Part shown: one piece after another, positions 18,197 through 26,807 of the stretch
How the letters are laid out: each line of letters begins with the position of its first letter
How positions within the stretch are numbered: position 1 is the stretch's first letter
DNA from: Thermoanaerobaculia bacterium
Lineage (GTDB): Bacteria > Acidobacteriota > Thermoanaerobaculia > Multivoradales > JAHZIX01
Reading direction: 5' to 3'
NCBI GenBank assembly: GCA_027069135.1
Contig: JALXFE010000181.1
Span: 1 to 64,000, forward strand
Length of the DNA stretch: 64,000 bases
Made by a program: the position numbers and the translations under genes
Notes under the pieces: generated by a model
Databases searched by the model: none
What the model saw: only the letters and a program-made list of their open reading frames with translations
What the model was told of the DNA's origin: nothing

Positions 18197-19726
18197 TCAC
18201 TCTCGGCCCTCGTGGAGGCGCTCCGCCTCCCGGTCTAAGACCGCCACCGTATGGTGATAAAGCGCCTCCGCCGCCGCCACGCTATCCGCGACACAGACCA
18301 CTCCCAACTTGCCGAATTGGGAAAGGGCACCGATCAAGTGGAACACCACGCCCTGCTGGCTGGAAGCGTGGAAATGGAGCCCATGATCGACCGAAATCTC
18401 AATCAGATCCTCGGGACTGAGCCCCCGATACATCGGGCTGGAGAGGTTGTCCGAAGCATAGTAGGAGCGTTCCTGGCCGGTCGGGGTGCGGTACAAACCG
18501 GATGCCTCGTCGAAGTGCCCATCGGTCAGGAATTGGAGGGTCATGAAGGTATGGGTGGTCCCCCCTTTGCGCAGATTGATCTCGATGGCCAGATGTCGCC
18601 ATCCATCCTCTTGTGGGATCGAAACGAAATCGATCCCGAACCGACCGAGGACTCCCTGGCTTCGAAGGACCTCCGTGACCCGGCGGCCCGCCTCCTGGAT
18701 TTCGAGGCGGTAGGAGCCCTCCGCCGGGAACGTGCATCCCTTGAACACCTGTCCCGAAGGACCTCCGAGAATCTGATCGTGGGTCGAGATGATCTCCGCT
18801 TCGCCGATGGGATTGACCCGGCATTGCACCGACGGAGAGCGCTTGTCCTTCCCCTCCACCCAGCTTTCGACGATGCCACCGATCTGCCGAAACTTGGCGA
18901 TATATCGTTCCCAGGACTCGTCCTGGGCCTCGAAGGTCAATCCCTCCGGCAACTTCTGTCGTACCCAAGCCAGGCCCCCCTTTCCCGCTGGACAACCATC
19001 GAAGCGGAACACCGCATTGCCCTCCCCGGAGGCTCCCTCCTCATGCTTGACGACAGCCCGCTTCAGACCTGGATTCTTGAGTTTCAGATCCGCCAGAGCT
19101 TCGCTCACGTCCACCTCGTCCCGGAGGCGTTCGAAACCGTCGGGCAGGTCGATACCCGCTTTTCGGAAAGTCTCTCGGCTACCGCTCTTGCTCCCGAGAT
19201 CCTGTAGGGCCGGATCGCAGCCATAGATGGGGATCCCCAGCTCGACAGCGAGGCGGCGCTCCAAGGCAGTCACGGTGAAGCAGGTCATATGACAGAGAGT
19301 CTCGTCACCGATGGCTTTGCGCATCCGCTGGAGCAGCCGTGGCCGGTCGAGGATCTTCTGACTCAGGGGAATGATCGCGGCGTCCCGACAGCTCATCAAG
19401 GTCAGCCTCTTGCGCGCGTGGGATCCCGGGATCCCGGGAAGCAGGTGGAGGTAGTAGCTGATCGTCGTAGGATCGATGGGTTGGCTCGTAACGTAGATCA
19501 CGCGGGTGTGGGGGAGCCGCAGGAGCATCAGCATACAAAGGAGCCGCTCCTCGTAGTGCTCAACCCCCGTGACCTTGGCCAACATCTCGGCGTCCATGGT
19601 CAAGCTGGGAACGACTACCAAAGACCGGGGCTCCAGTGGGTGTGGAAATACCTTGCGGTACAACAAACCGAGGCGAGCCTGGAGCTCGCCGAAAGTGCGA
19701 ATTTCCTCGTCCATAGAAAGCCTCAT
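18197..19726 (-). CDS. PGM1-type ATP-grasp peptide ligase
   Basis: A 509-residue protein resembling the peptide ligase PGM1 of pheganomycin synthesis. The first 160 or so residues are the pre-ATP-grasp domain (VVVPSLTMDAE, YVTSQPIDP). The central ATP-grasp fold has RAVVKHEEGASGEGNAVFRF as its nucleotide-binding Gly-rich loop and GRFGIDFVSI and AIEINLRKGGTTH as metal/ATP-binding strands. The C-terminal 110 residues match a PGM1_C-like extension. The reaction expected is ATP-dependent amide bond formation between a carboxylate and an amine or peptide. The start at 19726 is chosen because GGAGGGG lies just upstream; a longer frame to 19930 lacks this. There is no peptide precursor or biosynthetic partner nearby, so the substrate is unknown. 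Confidence 0.75.
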   Translation of the reverse strand: MRLSMDEEIRTFGELQARLGLLYRKVFPHPLEPRSLVVVPSLTMDAEMLAKVTGVEHYEERLLCMLMLLRLPHTRVIYVTSQPIDPTTISYYLHLLPGIPGSHARKRLTLMSCRDAAIIPLSQKILDRPRLLQRMRKAIGDETLCHMTCFTVTALERRLAVELGIPIYGCDPALQDLGSKSGSRETFRKAGIDLPDGFERLRDEVDVSEALADLKLKNPGLKRAVVKHEEGASGEGNAVFRFDGCPAGKGGLAWVRQKLPEGLTFEAQDESWERYIAKFRQIGGIVESWVEGKDKRSPSVQCRVNPIGEAEIISTHDQILGGPSGQVFKGCTFPAEGSYRLEIQEAGRRVTEVLRSQGVLGRFGIDFVSIPQEDGWRHLAIEINLRKGGTTHTFMTLQFLTDGHFDEASGLYRTPTGQERSYYASDNLSSPMYRGLSPEDLIEISVDHGLHFHASSQQGVVFHLIGALSQFGKLGVVCVADSVAAAEALYHHTVAVLDREAERLHEGRE

Positions 19727-19989
19727 AGACCCCTCCGGGATGGACCCTACCTCGATATGTGCCCGAACCTGCCGCTGACAGCCCTCGAGGTCCGGACCGA
19801 ATGGGTTGGAACGTTGTGCGCTGCCCGGACTCGGAGACTCTTCGTTCAATTCTCGTACGAATCCCGACGCCGCCGGGTGATCTTGGCACAAAACTACCCC
19901 TCCGGGTGGGCGAGCGGCGCGGAGCCGCAAGGTGCCGGCGCAGAGATCTTCCGAAGACTCGAGGCTCGTGCTCCAAGGCCGGAGCAGTT

Positions 19990-21270
19990 ATGATTCCCGC
20001 CATGAGCCAAGAACAAGACGAGCGCGATTTTGCAGATATCCTGGCAGAGTTTGAGAGCGGCGGTGAGAGCTCCGTTCGGGACAAGGATCCGAAGCCCGGC
20101 GAACGGGTCAGCGGGAAGATTCTCTCCATCGGCGAGGAATCGATCTTCGTGGACGTCGGCGCCAAATCCGACGCCATCGTCCACCGATCGGAGGTCGAGA
20201 ACGACGACGGCGAGGTCACCGTCGTTATGGGGGACACCCTTAAAGGCATGATCTCCGGCCACGATGCCGCCAGCGGCTGCCTGATCCTGCGGGTCAAGGC
20301 GGGCGCCGGCCCCGGCTTGGGCGGGGCCGGGACAGAGCTCGCCTTAGAAGAGATCGCCCAGGCCCAGGCCAACGGTTTCCCCGTCGAAGGTACCGTCAGC
20401 GAGGTGGTCAAAGGCGGTGTTCGGGTCATGGTCTCCGGGCTGCGAGCCTTCTGCCCCATCTCCCAGCTGGAGCTCGGGTACATCGAGGACGCCTCCTCCT
20501 ACGTCGGCCGTCGGCTCCCCTTCAAGGTCCGTAACTTTTCCCCTTCCGGCCGAGGCCGCCACCCGGACATCGTTCTCTCCCGGCGAGCCCTCTTGGAAGC
20601 GGAAGAAAAGCAACGCCGCGAAGAAGCCCTAGCACAGCTCCGGGAAGGGACCGTCGTGCGCGGAATCGTCTCTTCCGTCACCAGCTACGGCGCCTTCGTC
20701 AACCTCGGAGGCATCGAAGGCCTCCTCCACGTCAGCGAGATGAGCCACGACCGGGTGAGCGATCCGGCGGAGCTCGTCCAGGAGGGAGATGAGGTCGAGG
20801 TCAAGATTCTCTCGGTCATAGAGGCCGAGGCGAAAGAGGAAGGCAAGGGTAGAAGACGAGATCGTGGGCCGCGGATCTCCCTGTCTCGAAAAGCCCTCGA
20901 GCAAGATCCCTGGAATGAAGCCTCTCGCCGATTCCCCTTGGGTACGGTGGTTTCCGGACGGGTGGTGCGGGTCGAGGTCTACGGTGCCTTCATCCGCCTG
21001 GCACCGGGCCTGGACGGCCTCGCCCACATCTCCGAGCTCGGCGCCGACCGGCGCATCTCCCACGCCAGAGAGGTCGTCGATCTGGGCCAAGACCTGAAGG
21101 TCAAGATCCTCGCCGTGGACCCGGACCGGCGCCGCATCTCGGTCTCCGTCGCGGCTATCGAGAAAGACACCCAGGCGGGCTTCGCCGCCGAGTACGCCCA
21201 GCGTCAGGAGAAGAGCTCCTCCGGTTTCGGCGCCATGGCGGGCTTCTTTGAAAAGGCCAAGAAGAGCTGA
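19990..21270 (+). CDS. S1-domain RNA-binding protein (RpsA-like)
   Basis: A 426-residue protein with about four S1 OB-fold repeats, around residues 37-105, 125-205, 218-290 and 315-395. The last two are the most typical: TVVRGIVSSVTSYGAFVNLGG...GLLHVSEMSHDR and TVVSGRVVRVEVYGAFIRLAPGLDGLAHISELG. The acidic N-terminus precedes the first S1. It is shorter than six-domain ribosomal protein S1 and resembles the four-S1 proteins of many non-proteobacterial phyla, so it may be the main S1-like protein or an accessory RNA chaperone. The ATG at 19990 has GGAG five bases upstream; the ATG at 20002 is an alternative. Confidence 0.85.
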   Translation: MIPAMSQEQDERDFADILAEFESGGESSVRDKDPKPGERVSGKILSIGEESIFVDVGAKSDAIVHRSEVENDDGEVTVVMGDTLKGMISGHDAASGCLILRVKAGAGPGLGGAGTELALEEIAQAQANGFPVEGTVSEVVKGGVRVMVSGLRAFCPISQLELGYIEDASSYVGRRLPFKVRNFSPSGRGRHPDIVLSRRALLEAEEKQRREEALAQLREGTVVRGIVSSVTSYGAFVNLGGIEGLLHVSEMSHDRVSDPAELVQEGDEVEVKILSVIEAEAKEEGKGRRRDRGPRISLSRKALEQDPWNEASRRFPLGTVVSGRVVRVEVYGAFIRLAPGLDGLAHISELGADRRISHAREVVDLGQDLKVKILAVDPDRRRISVSVAAIEKDTQAGFAAEYAQRQEKSSSGFGAMAGFFEKAKKS

Positions 21271-21327
21271 GGGGAACTACGGAGTGGGCCGGACGCTGCT
21301 TGGAACTGGACCTCCAGATCTAAGCAG

Positions 21328-21342
21328 GTATAGAATCTATAC
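21328..21342 (+). promoter_or_regulatory. Palindromic operator before brnT
   Basis: GTATAGAATCTATAC, with 6-base arms and a 3-base centre, ends 18 bases before the toxin start. This is the usual place for an autoregulatory operator bound by the RHH antitoxin of a BrnTA module. The function is inferred from position and symmetry. Confidence 0.55.
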
Positions 21343-21360
21343 TGTTTCGGGCAGATAGTC

Positions 21361-21621
21361 ATGGAATTCGAGTTTGATGACAGCAAGAGTCTGAGCAACA
21401 AAGCCAAGCATGGAATCGACTTTGTCGAAGCCCAAGCTCTTTGGTCCGACGAGAATCGGTTGGAGGTTCCAGCACGCACCGAAGATGAGCCCCGATTTCT
21501 TGTCATCGGTAGTATCGGATCCAGGCATTGGTCCGCGGTGACGACCCCCAGAGACGGGCGGATACGGCTCATCTCCGTCCGACGGTCCCGGCGAGAGGAG
21601 GTTGAGATCTATGAAAGCTAG
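21361..21621 (+). CDS. brnT: BrnT-family toxin (ribonuclease)
   Basis: An 86-residue BrnT-like RNase toxin. The family's start (FEFDDSKSLSNKAKHGIDFVEA) is clear, as is the C-terminal RLISVRRSRREEVEIYE, which matches the conserved basic/acidic end of BrnT. The catalytic basic residues typical of BrnT (Lys/His in NKAKHGIDF, Arg in ISVRRSRREE) are present. As is normal for this family, the toxin gene precedes the antitoxin gene, and the two overlap by 11 bases. A palindrome just upstream is a likely operator. Confidence 0.88.
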   Translation: MEFEFDDSKSLSNKAKHGIDFVEAQALWSDENRLEVPARTEDEPRFLVIGSIGSRHWSAVTTPRDGRIRLISVRRSRREEVEIYES

Positions 21622-21838
21622 CGAGTTCGACCGCAGGTTCGAAGAGGGGGAGAACATCACCGATCTCCTTGATCTTTCCAAAGCCCGCCGACCCGAGGAG
21701 CAACCGCGGCGGGTCAATGTGGACTTCCCGGTCTGGATGATCCGATGTCTGGATCGAGAGGCGAAGCGCCTCGGGGTCACTCGGCAATCGATTATCAAAG
21801 TCTGGATCGCCGAGCGCCTCGAACGAAGGGCTTCTTGA
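21611..21838 (+). CDS. brnA: BrnA-like ribbon-helix-helix antitoxin
   Basis: A 75-residue antitoxin. The N-terminal part (MKASEFDRRFEEGENITDLLDL) would bind and neutralise the toxin. The C-terminal half, RVNVDFPVWMIRCLDREAKRLG followed by VTRQSIIKVWIAERL, is a CopG/RHH DNA-binding fold. GAGGAGG eight bases upstream sets the ATG at 21611 inside the end of the toxin gene. Together with the toxin it should form a type II toxin-antitoxin module that represses its own promoter. Confidence 0.85.
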   Translation: MKASEFDRRFEEGENITDLLDLSKARRPEEQPRRVNVDFPVWMIRCLDREAKRLGVTRQSIIKVWIAERLERRAS

Positions 21839-21892
21839 CCTTCGGAGTTTAGCTCTTCGAAGCCTCGGTCCCTCGGCTCATCTAAAAAAACG

Positions 21893-22198
21893 CTAGTAGT
21901 AACCCAGTCCCTTATCCGTCGTCATGAAGTAGAAAGGAACCGGAGCGGCTCCGCCGGGAAGGGTGAAGGTCAGGCTCGTGTTGGACACTTGAAGTGCAAA
22001 GGTCTGCTGAGCGGTAGCATCCCCTGGGACTCCGGCAATGGAGGCGACACCGATGGGCACCTTGCTCGCACCGAAGGCATTCTTGAAACTCACGACCACG
22101 CTGTTTGGATCAGCACTGAGAACTGCTGCCGTGTACTTGTCACCGATTTGAGAGCTGGCATTTTCCGCCACCATTCCGTTGATAAAACTTCCAGACAT
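21893..22198 (-). CDS. Small hypothetical protein (101 aa)
   Basis: I do not recognise this family. It is 101 residues with no signal peptide or membrane segment, and is rich in Ala, Ser, Val and Gly. The alternating hydrophobic pattern (SVVVSFKNAFG, TFALQVSNTSLTFTLPGG) suggests an all-beta fold. AAGGAG eight bases upstream supports the start. It lies about 100 bases downstream of, and in the same direction as, a haem-binding exported protein with a sigma-54 promoter, so the two may be co-expressed. It has no Cys. Confidence 0.6.
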   Translation of the reverse strand: MSGSFINGMVAENASSQIGDKYTAAVLSADPNSVVVSFKNAFGASKVPIGVASIAGVPGDATAQQTFALQVSNTSLTFTLPGGAAPVPFYFMTTDKGLGYY

Positions 22199-22298
22199 AG
22201 CTCTTCTCCTTTCGAACGAAACATCGTTCTCTAACGGGTCGCATGGATTGCACTTCGAGGCGCCGGACTTCCGAAACCTGAGAATGCGGTGAAATCGG

Positions 22299-23537
22299 TC
22301 AATCGCCGGGATCGCAGCCGGCCCCTTCCCGGGCCGAGGTCTCTGTCGCCAACTGCCACATGAAATCCGTTTGATAGACGATGGGTGTCGCCGGAAACGA
22401 GGGGTTGCTGGGATAGAACCAATCCGGATCCGGGGTTCCGACGAAGCCCTCGAAGGGTTGCTGGCTCTTGAGAAAGTCGAGGCTCGTCGCTGCGGCGCTC
22501 AAAGTCGCCATGGAATGGCAAGTCACACACGAAGACGTATTGCCAAACGTCGGCTCGAGGACGGCGCTGCCCAGCAGGGTCGCCCGCCCGGTAAGATCGG
22601 TGAAGGCGACCTGGGTTCCCATCAGCCGGTAATGCCGAAAGCCCTCCGAAAGCCCTGCTTCGGTGAGAACCTGCCGAGCCTCCGCTGTCAATGTACCGGG
22701 ATTGTACGGCAGTCCCATTTCGCGATGAGGGGGGATGGTGGCGGGATCGGAGCCGAAATCGTCACGGCAGCCGATATAATCGCAACGCCCGAGGGTGTCC
22801 GCATGGTTCCAGGTCGTCCATACCCAATTGTCGATCGCCTTGCTGACGATATGAAAGGCGACGAGCCCCAGGATGGCCGTCGGCGACTCCTCGCCTCCCG
22901 TGAAAGCCTTCGCAGGAGATCCTTTGATTCCCAAAGCGTCGTTATATTCCCGGCGGCTGATCCACCGCCAATGATAGAGGGGTTTTTCCTCCTCGGAGAT
23001 CTCCGCCCAGTCCGCCTTGAAGACCACCGAGTCCACGGGGAAATCGATCCCTTCGGTACTCGCCTTGTGGATGACCCCCTCCTGGTACCAAAGATCGTTC
23101 TCCACCACATAGTTGAAAAATGCCTTGTTGATCTTGACCTGCTGAACGTTGCTATCACCGGTCAGGATATTGAAGGCATCTCCGCTGACCCCTCGGCTGG
23201 CGACCTTGGTTTTCAAAATTTCCACCAGCCGTGAGCTCTGGGCAGGAAACCGCCGGTCTTTCCCCGGCCACACGGGCCTCTTGCATGGATCTTCGTAGAC
23301 CACGGACTGCTCCGCCCAAGTCTCCCAGGTGGATTCGTTGGAGCCCGGACGGGCCGGTCGATTGACCGCAGCAAAGAGCCGCCAGGCGAATTGATCCGGA
23401 TCATTGACCGCCATATTCGGGACTCTCTCCGAGCTCTGCGCTGCTCCCGCGGCGAGCCCGCCCCCCAGGTGGCTTCCCACTACGAGAAGCATGACGATCC
23501 AACGGGTCTTCAAGGTTTGTCTTGGCGTGTTGCTCAC
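22299..23537 (-). CDS. Exported mono-haem c-type protein of unknown function
   Basis: A 412-residue exported protein. The N-terminal hydrophobic segment WIVMLLVVGSHLGGGLAAGA is a signal peptide ending near residue 33. One haem-binding motif, SSCVTCHSM, lies near residue 340. The body contains many Trp and acidic residues (DLWYQEG, YHWRWISRREY, WVWTTWNHAD) and four more Cys in DYIGCRDDF, the EDPCKRP region and the C-terminal GAGCDPGD. I do not recognise the rest; it resembles cytochrome c family proteins annotated as hypothetical in other phyla. The start is GTG with a GGGGGGAAG stretch upstream. A strong sigma-54 promoter match lies 56 bases before the start. Confidence 0.7.
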   Translation of the reverse strand: MSNTPRQTLKTRWIVMLLVVGSHLGGGLAAGAAQSSERVPNMAVNDPDQFAWRLFAAVNRPARPGSNESTWETWAEQSVVYEDPCKRPVWPGKDRRFPAQSSRLVEILKTKVASRGVSGDAFNILTGDSNVQQVKINKAFFNYVVENDLWYQEGVIHKASTEGIDFPVDSVVFKADWAEISEEEKPLYHWRWISRREYNDALGIKGSPAKAFTGGEESPTAILGLVAFHIVSKAIDNWVWTTWNHADTLGRCDYIGCRDDFGSDPATIPPHREMGLPYNPGTLTAEARQVLTEAGLSEGFRHYRLMGTQVAFTDLTGRATLLGSAVLEPTFGNTSSCVTCHSMATLSAAATSLDFLKSQQPFEGFVGTPDPDWFYPSNPSFPATPIVYQTDFMWQLATETSAREGAGCDPGD

Positions 23538-23592
23538 TGTTCTTCCCCCCTCTTTTCAACTTGCCGATGTTGTGGATTCTGCCCATTCATAC

Positions 23593-23608
23593 AGCAAGGC
23601 CTGTGCCA
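23593..23608 (-). promoter_or_regulatory. Sigma-54 promoter upstream of haem protein gene
   Basis: On the minus strand it reads TGGCACAGGCCTTGCT, a full match to the sigma-54 core TGGCAC-N5-TTGCW with correct spacing. The predicted start of transcription is about 45 bases before the GTG at 23537. The adjacent upstream gene on the same strand encodes a sigma-54 activator. Confidence 0.75.
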
Positions 23609-23754
23609 CGGCGGGGACTGGAAAAACTTTAGAAAAGGAGGACTTCTGAGGGTACTTCCGACCTCGACAGAGGGTTTGGCTAACGGATCGGATAGGTTCG
23701 GACTATCCGAAGAGATAGAGATCGAGGTCGAGATCGGGGCCGAGGCGTTCGGGA

Positions 23755-25692
23755 CTAGGACAGCTCGGAGCGTAGCTTTAGGTTGCGGATCAATCGGTGC
23801 AGGTAGTTGGGGTGAAGATCCAGCGCTTTGGCCGCTTCGGTGATGTTGCCGCCAGTCTTTTCCACCGCCGCCAGGATCACCTTTCTCTTGGTCTCGCGTA
23901 GGACATCGTGGTAGCCGCCGGTCTGTAGGGCCTCGGAGCTGCGAGCCTCCGACAACTCCTCCGGCAGATCCTCCGGCCGGATGATTTCTTCGGGGCAAAG
24001 GACGAGAGCCCGCTCGACGGCATTGGCCAACTCACGGACATTCCCGGGCCAATCGTAGCGTTCGAGCAGATCCTTCGCCGACGGTGAGAACTCCGGGATG
24101 CCCCGCGTCAGCCGAGCGCTCAAGACCTCCGCGAAATGCCGTACCAGGAGGGGGATATCCGAACGGCGGTCGCGCAGCGGTGGCATGGAGATCGCGATGA
24201 CATTGAGGCGGTAGAAGAGATCCTCTCGGAAAGAACCCTCTTTCATCGCCGCCTCGAGATCTCGATTGGTAGCCGCAATCACCCGCACTTCGGCCGAGAC
24301 CGGCCGGGTCCCGCCGACCCGCTCGAACTCCCGTTCCTGAAGGACCCGCAACAGCTTTGCCTGGAGCTCCGGCGGCAACTCTCCCACCTCGTCGAGAAAG
24401 AGGGTGCCCCCGGCCGCTATCTCGAGCTTGCCGAGCTTGCGGGCAACGGCGCCGGTAAAGGCCCCTTTCTCGTGGCCGAAGAGCTCACTCTCGAGAAGAT
24501 TTCCGGAGAGGGTGGCGCAGTTGATAGCGACGAAGGGTTTCTCCCGCCGGGGGCCACCCCGGTGGATCGCCTGGGCCGCTAGCTCTTTTCCGGTGCCGCT
24601 CTCGCCGCGGATCAGGACGGTGGACTCCGTAGCGGCGACTCGGGAAATCAGGTGGATCGCCCGAGCCATGGCCCGGCTTTCTCCGATGAGATCGTGGTCC
24701 AAAGCCTCGGATAAAAGCCGTCGACGATCGCCGTCGACCCAAGCTAAATGCCGCAGGTTGGTGAAAGCGCAACCGGCCAGCCCCGCCAGAGCGGTCACGA
24801 GCCCTAGATCGTCCTCGCTGAAATGGTGACCCTCCCGGCGGTCATCGAGAAATAGGACCCCGAGGGGCCGCGTCGCCGCCTCGCCCCTACCGATCTGAGC
24901 CGGTGCTATGGCCGACAGCGGCACGCAGAGGAGGGAGCCGCCGGAGAGGGCTTCAAGGCTGGCAGCATCCTCGAGCCCTTCGGCCTTGCGAACGTCGTTT
25001 GAGAGCAGTGTGAGCCGCTGGTGCATCACCCGCAGCGTAGCGGTGCGGCTGATACTCATCTCAGCGTCCGTTTCCCCGCTCGCCAGACGGGTAAAGACCG
25101 CGTCAAATCGATCTTCCCCGGGCGATGCCAGCAGCAGGGCAGCCCGCTCCGCGGGGACCGCCTCAAGGGTCCCGGAAAGGAGGTGCTCCGCGAGCTCCCG
25201 GACACTTCCGAGGGATCCTAGCTCGGATCCCGCCCGCAGCAACACTTTGAGAGCCGTCTCCCGACCCTTCTCCCGGAGCGCCTCGAGGACCCCTTCCGAG
25301 TGGGGGTTAGGAACCTCCGAGAGCGGCCGGGCCACCAAGGAATTCCCCACCCGGGTGCTGTCGTCCAAAATCACCGAACCCTCACCTTGAAGGGGCTCCG
25401 AATCGTAAAGCTGTAAGAGCAAAGTCGAGCCGCAAAGGGTGATCAGGTCGCCGTCAACGAGGTCGTGCTCGCGTACCGACCGAGCGTTCACAGAAAGTCC
25501 ATGGCGGCTCCCGAGATCGCGCAGCAGAGGGCCGGCTTCCCCAGCCTCGATGGTCGCGTGGTGCCGGGAAACCGCCGCGTCTCGAAGAACAAGATCGTTG
25601 GAAGCATGGCGGCCGATCCCGAAGCTCCCTTTTCCGAGGTGGACCGTCAGCCCTTCCTGGGGACCGGTCAGGACCACGAGCCTGGGGTTCAC
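23755..25692 (-). CDS. FHA-GAF-AAA+ sigma-54-dependent transcriptional activator
   Basis: A 645-residue bacterial enhancer-binding protein. Residues 20-95 form a FHA phosphothreonine-binding domain ([23 protein letters not shown]); residues about 140-330 are a GAF sensor. The AAA+ domain (about 335-565) has GESGTGKE (Walker A), [10 protein letters not shown] (sigma-54 contact loop) and [13 protein letters not shown] (Walker B). The C-terminal Fis-type helix-turn-helix is [26 protein letters not shown]. Start is GTG at 25692 with GGAGG upstream. Activity is likely controlled by a Ser/Thr kinase through the FHA domain; a kinase gene lies at 26808-29510. Sigma-54 promoter matches on both sides suggest its targets are the two neighbouring genes. 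Confidence 0.93.
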   Translation of the reverse strand: MNPRLVVLTGPQEGLTVHLGKGSFGIGRHASNDLVLRDAAVSRHHATIEAGEAGPLLRDLGSRHGLSVNARSVREHDLVDGDLITLCGSTLLLQLYDSEPLQGEGSVILDDSTRVGNSLVARPLSEVPNPHSEGVLEALREKGRETALKVLLRAGSELGSLGSVRELAEHLLSGTLEAVPAERAALLLASPGEDRFDAVFTRLASGETDAEMSISRTATLRVMHQRLTLLSNDVRKAEGLEDAASLEALSGGSLLCVPLSAIAPAQIGRGEAATRPLGVLFLDDRREGHHFSEDDLGLVTALAGLAGCAFTNLRHLAWVDGDRRRLLSEALDHDLIGESRAMARAIHLISRVAATESTVLIRGESGTGKELAAQAIHRGGPRREKPFVAINCATLSGNLLESELFGHEKGAFTGAVARKLGKLEIAAGGTLFLDEVGELPPELQAKLLRVLQEREFERVGGTRPVSAEVRVIAATNRDLEAAMKEGSFREDLFYRLNVIAISMPPLRDRRSDIPLLVRHFAEVLSARLTRGIPEFSPSAKDLLERYDWPGNVRELANAVERALVLCPEEIIRPEDLPEELSEARSSEALQTGGYHDVLRETKRKVILAAVEKTGGNITEAAKALDLHPNYLHRLIRNLKLRSELS

Positions 25693-25820
25693 CGCGCTCC
25701 TCCCTCGAACCTCGAGTCGACTTCTAGGAATCTGGATTGCACGACTGATCTTATACCAGGGGTCGGTACCCTCGGCGGCGCAAGGCCGTCTCTACCCTGA
25801 AGAATCGCGGCTGTTATGGG

Positions 25821-25836
25821 CGGCACGACCCTTGCA
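25821..25836 (+). promoter_or_regulatory. Sigma-54 promoter upstream of duplicated-domain gene
   Basis: CGGCACGACCCTTGCA matches TGGCACG-N4-TTGCW with one mismatch (first base) and correct spacing. It lies 58 bases upstream of the ATG at 25895, divergent from the activator gene. Confidence 0.65.
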
Positions 25837-25894
25837 GTCTCATTCATCCAAAGTAACCACTTTACCTACCGGCAACACAGCTTAGGAGAATGCC

Positions 25895-26674
25895 ATGTCC
25901 GAAAATCATCTCGTCGAAGTAAAGCTCGTAGAAACTCCGTCGCCCCGGCTTATCATCGTGCCCGCCGAGATAACCCTCGGCTCTGACACCTCACCGATCT
26001 ACTCTTTGCTCTGGAACTTCTTGGGCGCCGACTCCTGGGTGGCGGACGGCTGGATCGCCGGGATCCGATTCGAGCTCGACGATGGCTCTGCTACGCCCTC
26101 CTACTCGGGCCCGTTTACCAACCTCTGCTCGACGGGATCTACCGTCATCGCCTGCGGCAACAACGGCGGTCCCGGGAGTTACCGATACAGAGCCGTCCTA
26201 GAGCCGCCTCCCGGGTTGGGAGAAAAACCCATCATCTCTGGCGCCGCAGCCCTGGACAACGAGATCTCCGAGGTACGGTCCGGTACCATTCGCGTTCAGC
26301 CCAATCCGGCAAGGCCCCAGGAGCTCCTGGTTTCACCTCAGGACGTCAGCCTGGTCGCGGGTCAATGTCTACTCTGGGAGGTCTTGGAAGCTCCGGCGGA
26401 CATCCCGGCCTGGCATCCGAGACTTGACTTCGACGGCGGGCCGGAAGGCATGAACCCCTATTTCGGCCCCTTCACGAGCCTGGATATCCGCAACACTTCC
26501 ATCCTCGGCTCCGGGGGCGCCTCCGGAGAGCCTCGTAAGTACAGCTATCGATTTCAGATGATCAGCGTCGAGGATGGATCACTACTTTTTGAGAGCAGCC
26601 CCGATCCCACCATCGACGATGAAGGGGATCCAGGGGCCGAAGGTCCCAATACGGATGCTAGCCGCCGAGGTTGA
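25895..26674 (+). CDS. Hypothetical protein with two tandem beta-domains
   Basis: A 259-residue protein of unknown function with no signal peptide. Two related halves can be aligned by eye: PAEITLGSDTSPIYSLLWNF...SYSGPFTNL...GPGSYRYRAVLEP (about 22-110) and PQDVSLVAGQCLLWEVLEA...PYFGPFTSL...EPRKYSYRFQMIS (about 148-225). The shared SGPFT/FGPFT and YRYR/YSYRF motifs indicate an internal duplication of a roughly 85-residue beta-sandwich-like unit. The C-terminal tail is acidic and low-complexity. It is transcribed divergently from the sigma-54 activator, with a sigma-54 promoter match and an AGGAG ribosome-binding site. Confidence 0.65.
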   Translation: MSENHLVEVKLVETPSPRLIIVPAEITLGSDTSPIYSLLWNFLGADSWVADGWIAGIRFELDDGSATPSYSGPFTNLCSTGSTVIACGNNGGPGSYRYRAVLEPPPGLGEKPIISGAAALDNEISEVRSGTIRVQPNPARPQELLVSPQDVSLVAGQCLLWEVLEAPADIPAWHPRLDFDGGPEGMNPYFGPFTSLDIRNTSILGSGGASGEPRKYSYRFQMISVEDGSLLFESSPDPTIDDEGDPGAEGPNTDASRRG

Positions 26675-26807
26675 GCAGCAAAAAAGCGAGGGTTTGCGAA
26701 ACGCTACCTCTCGATTTCCTCCCCAGCCGGCCCATGACGGAGGTAGACCGGTCCGAGGTTCGTGCCGCGCGCTCAAAACGGCGCCCGGCTCCGACACAGG
26801 AGGGAAG

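Noticed and set aside
18251-19207. 318-codon open frame opposite the ATP-grasp gene
   Set aside because: It is antisense to a recognised ligase, with no ribosome-binding site or known domain.
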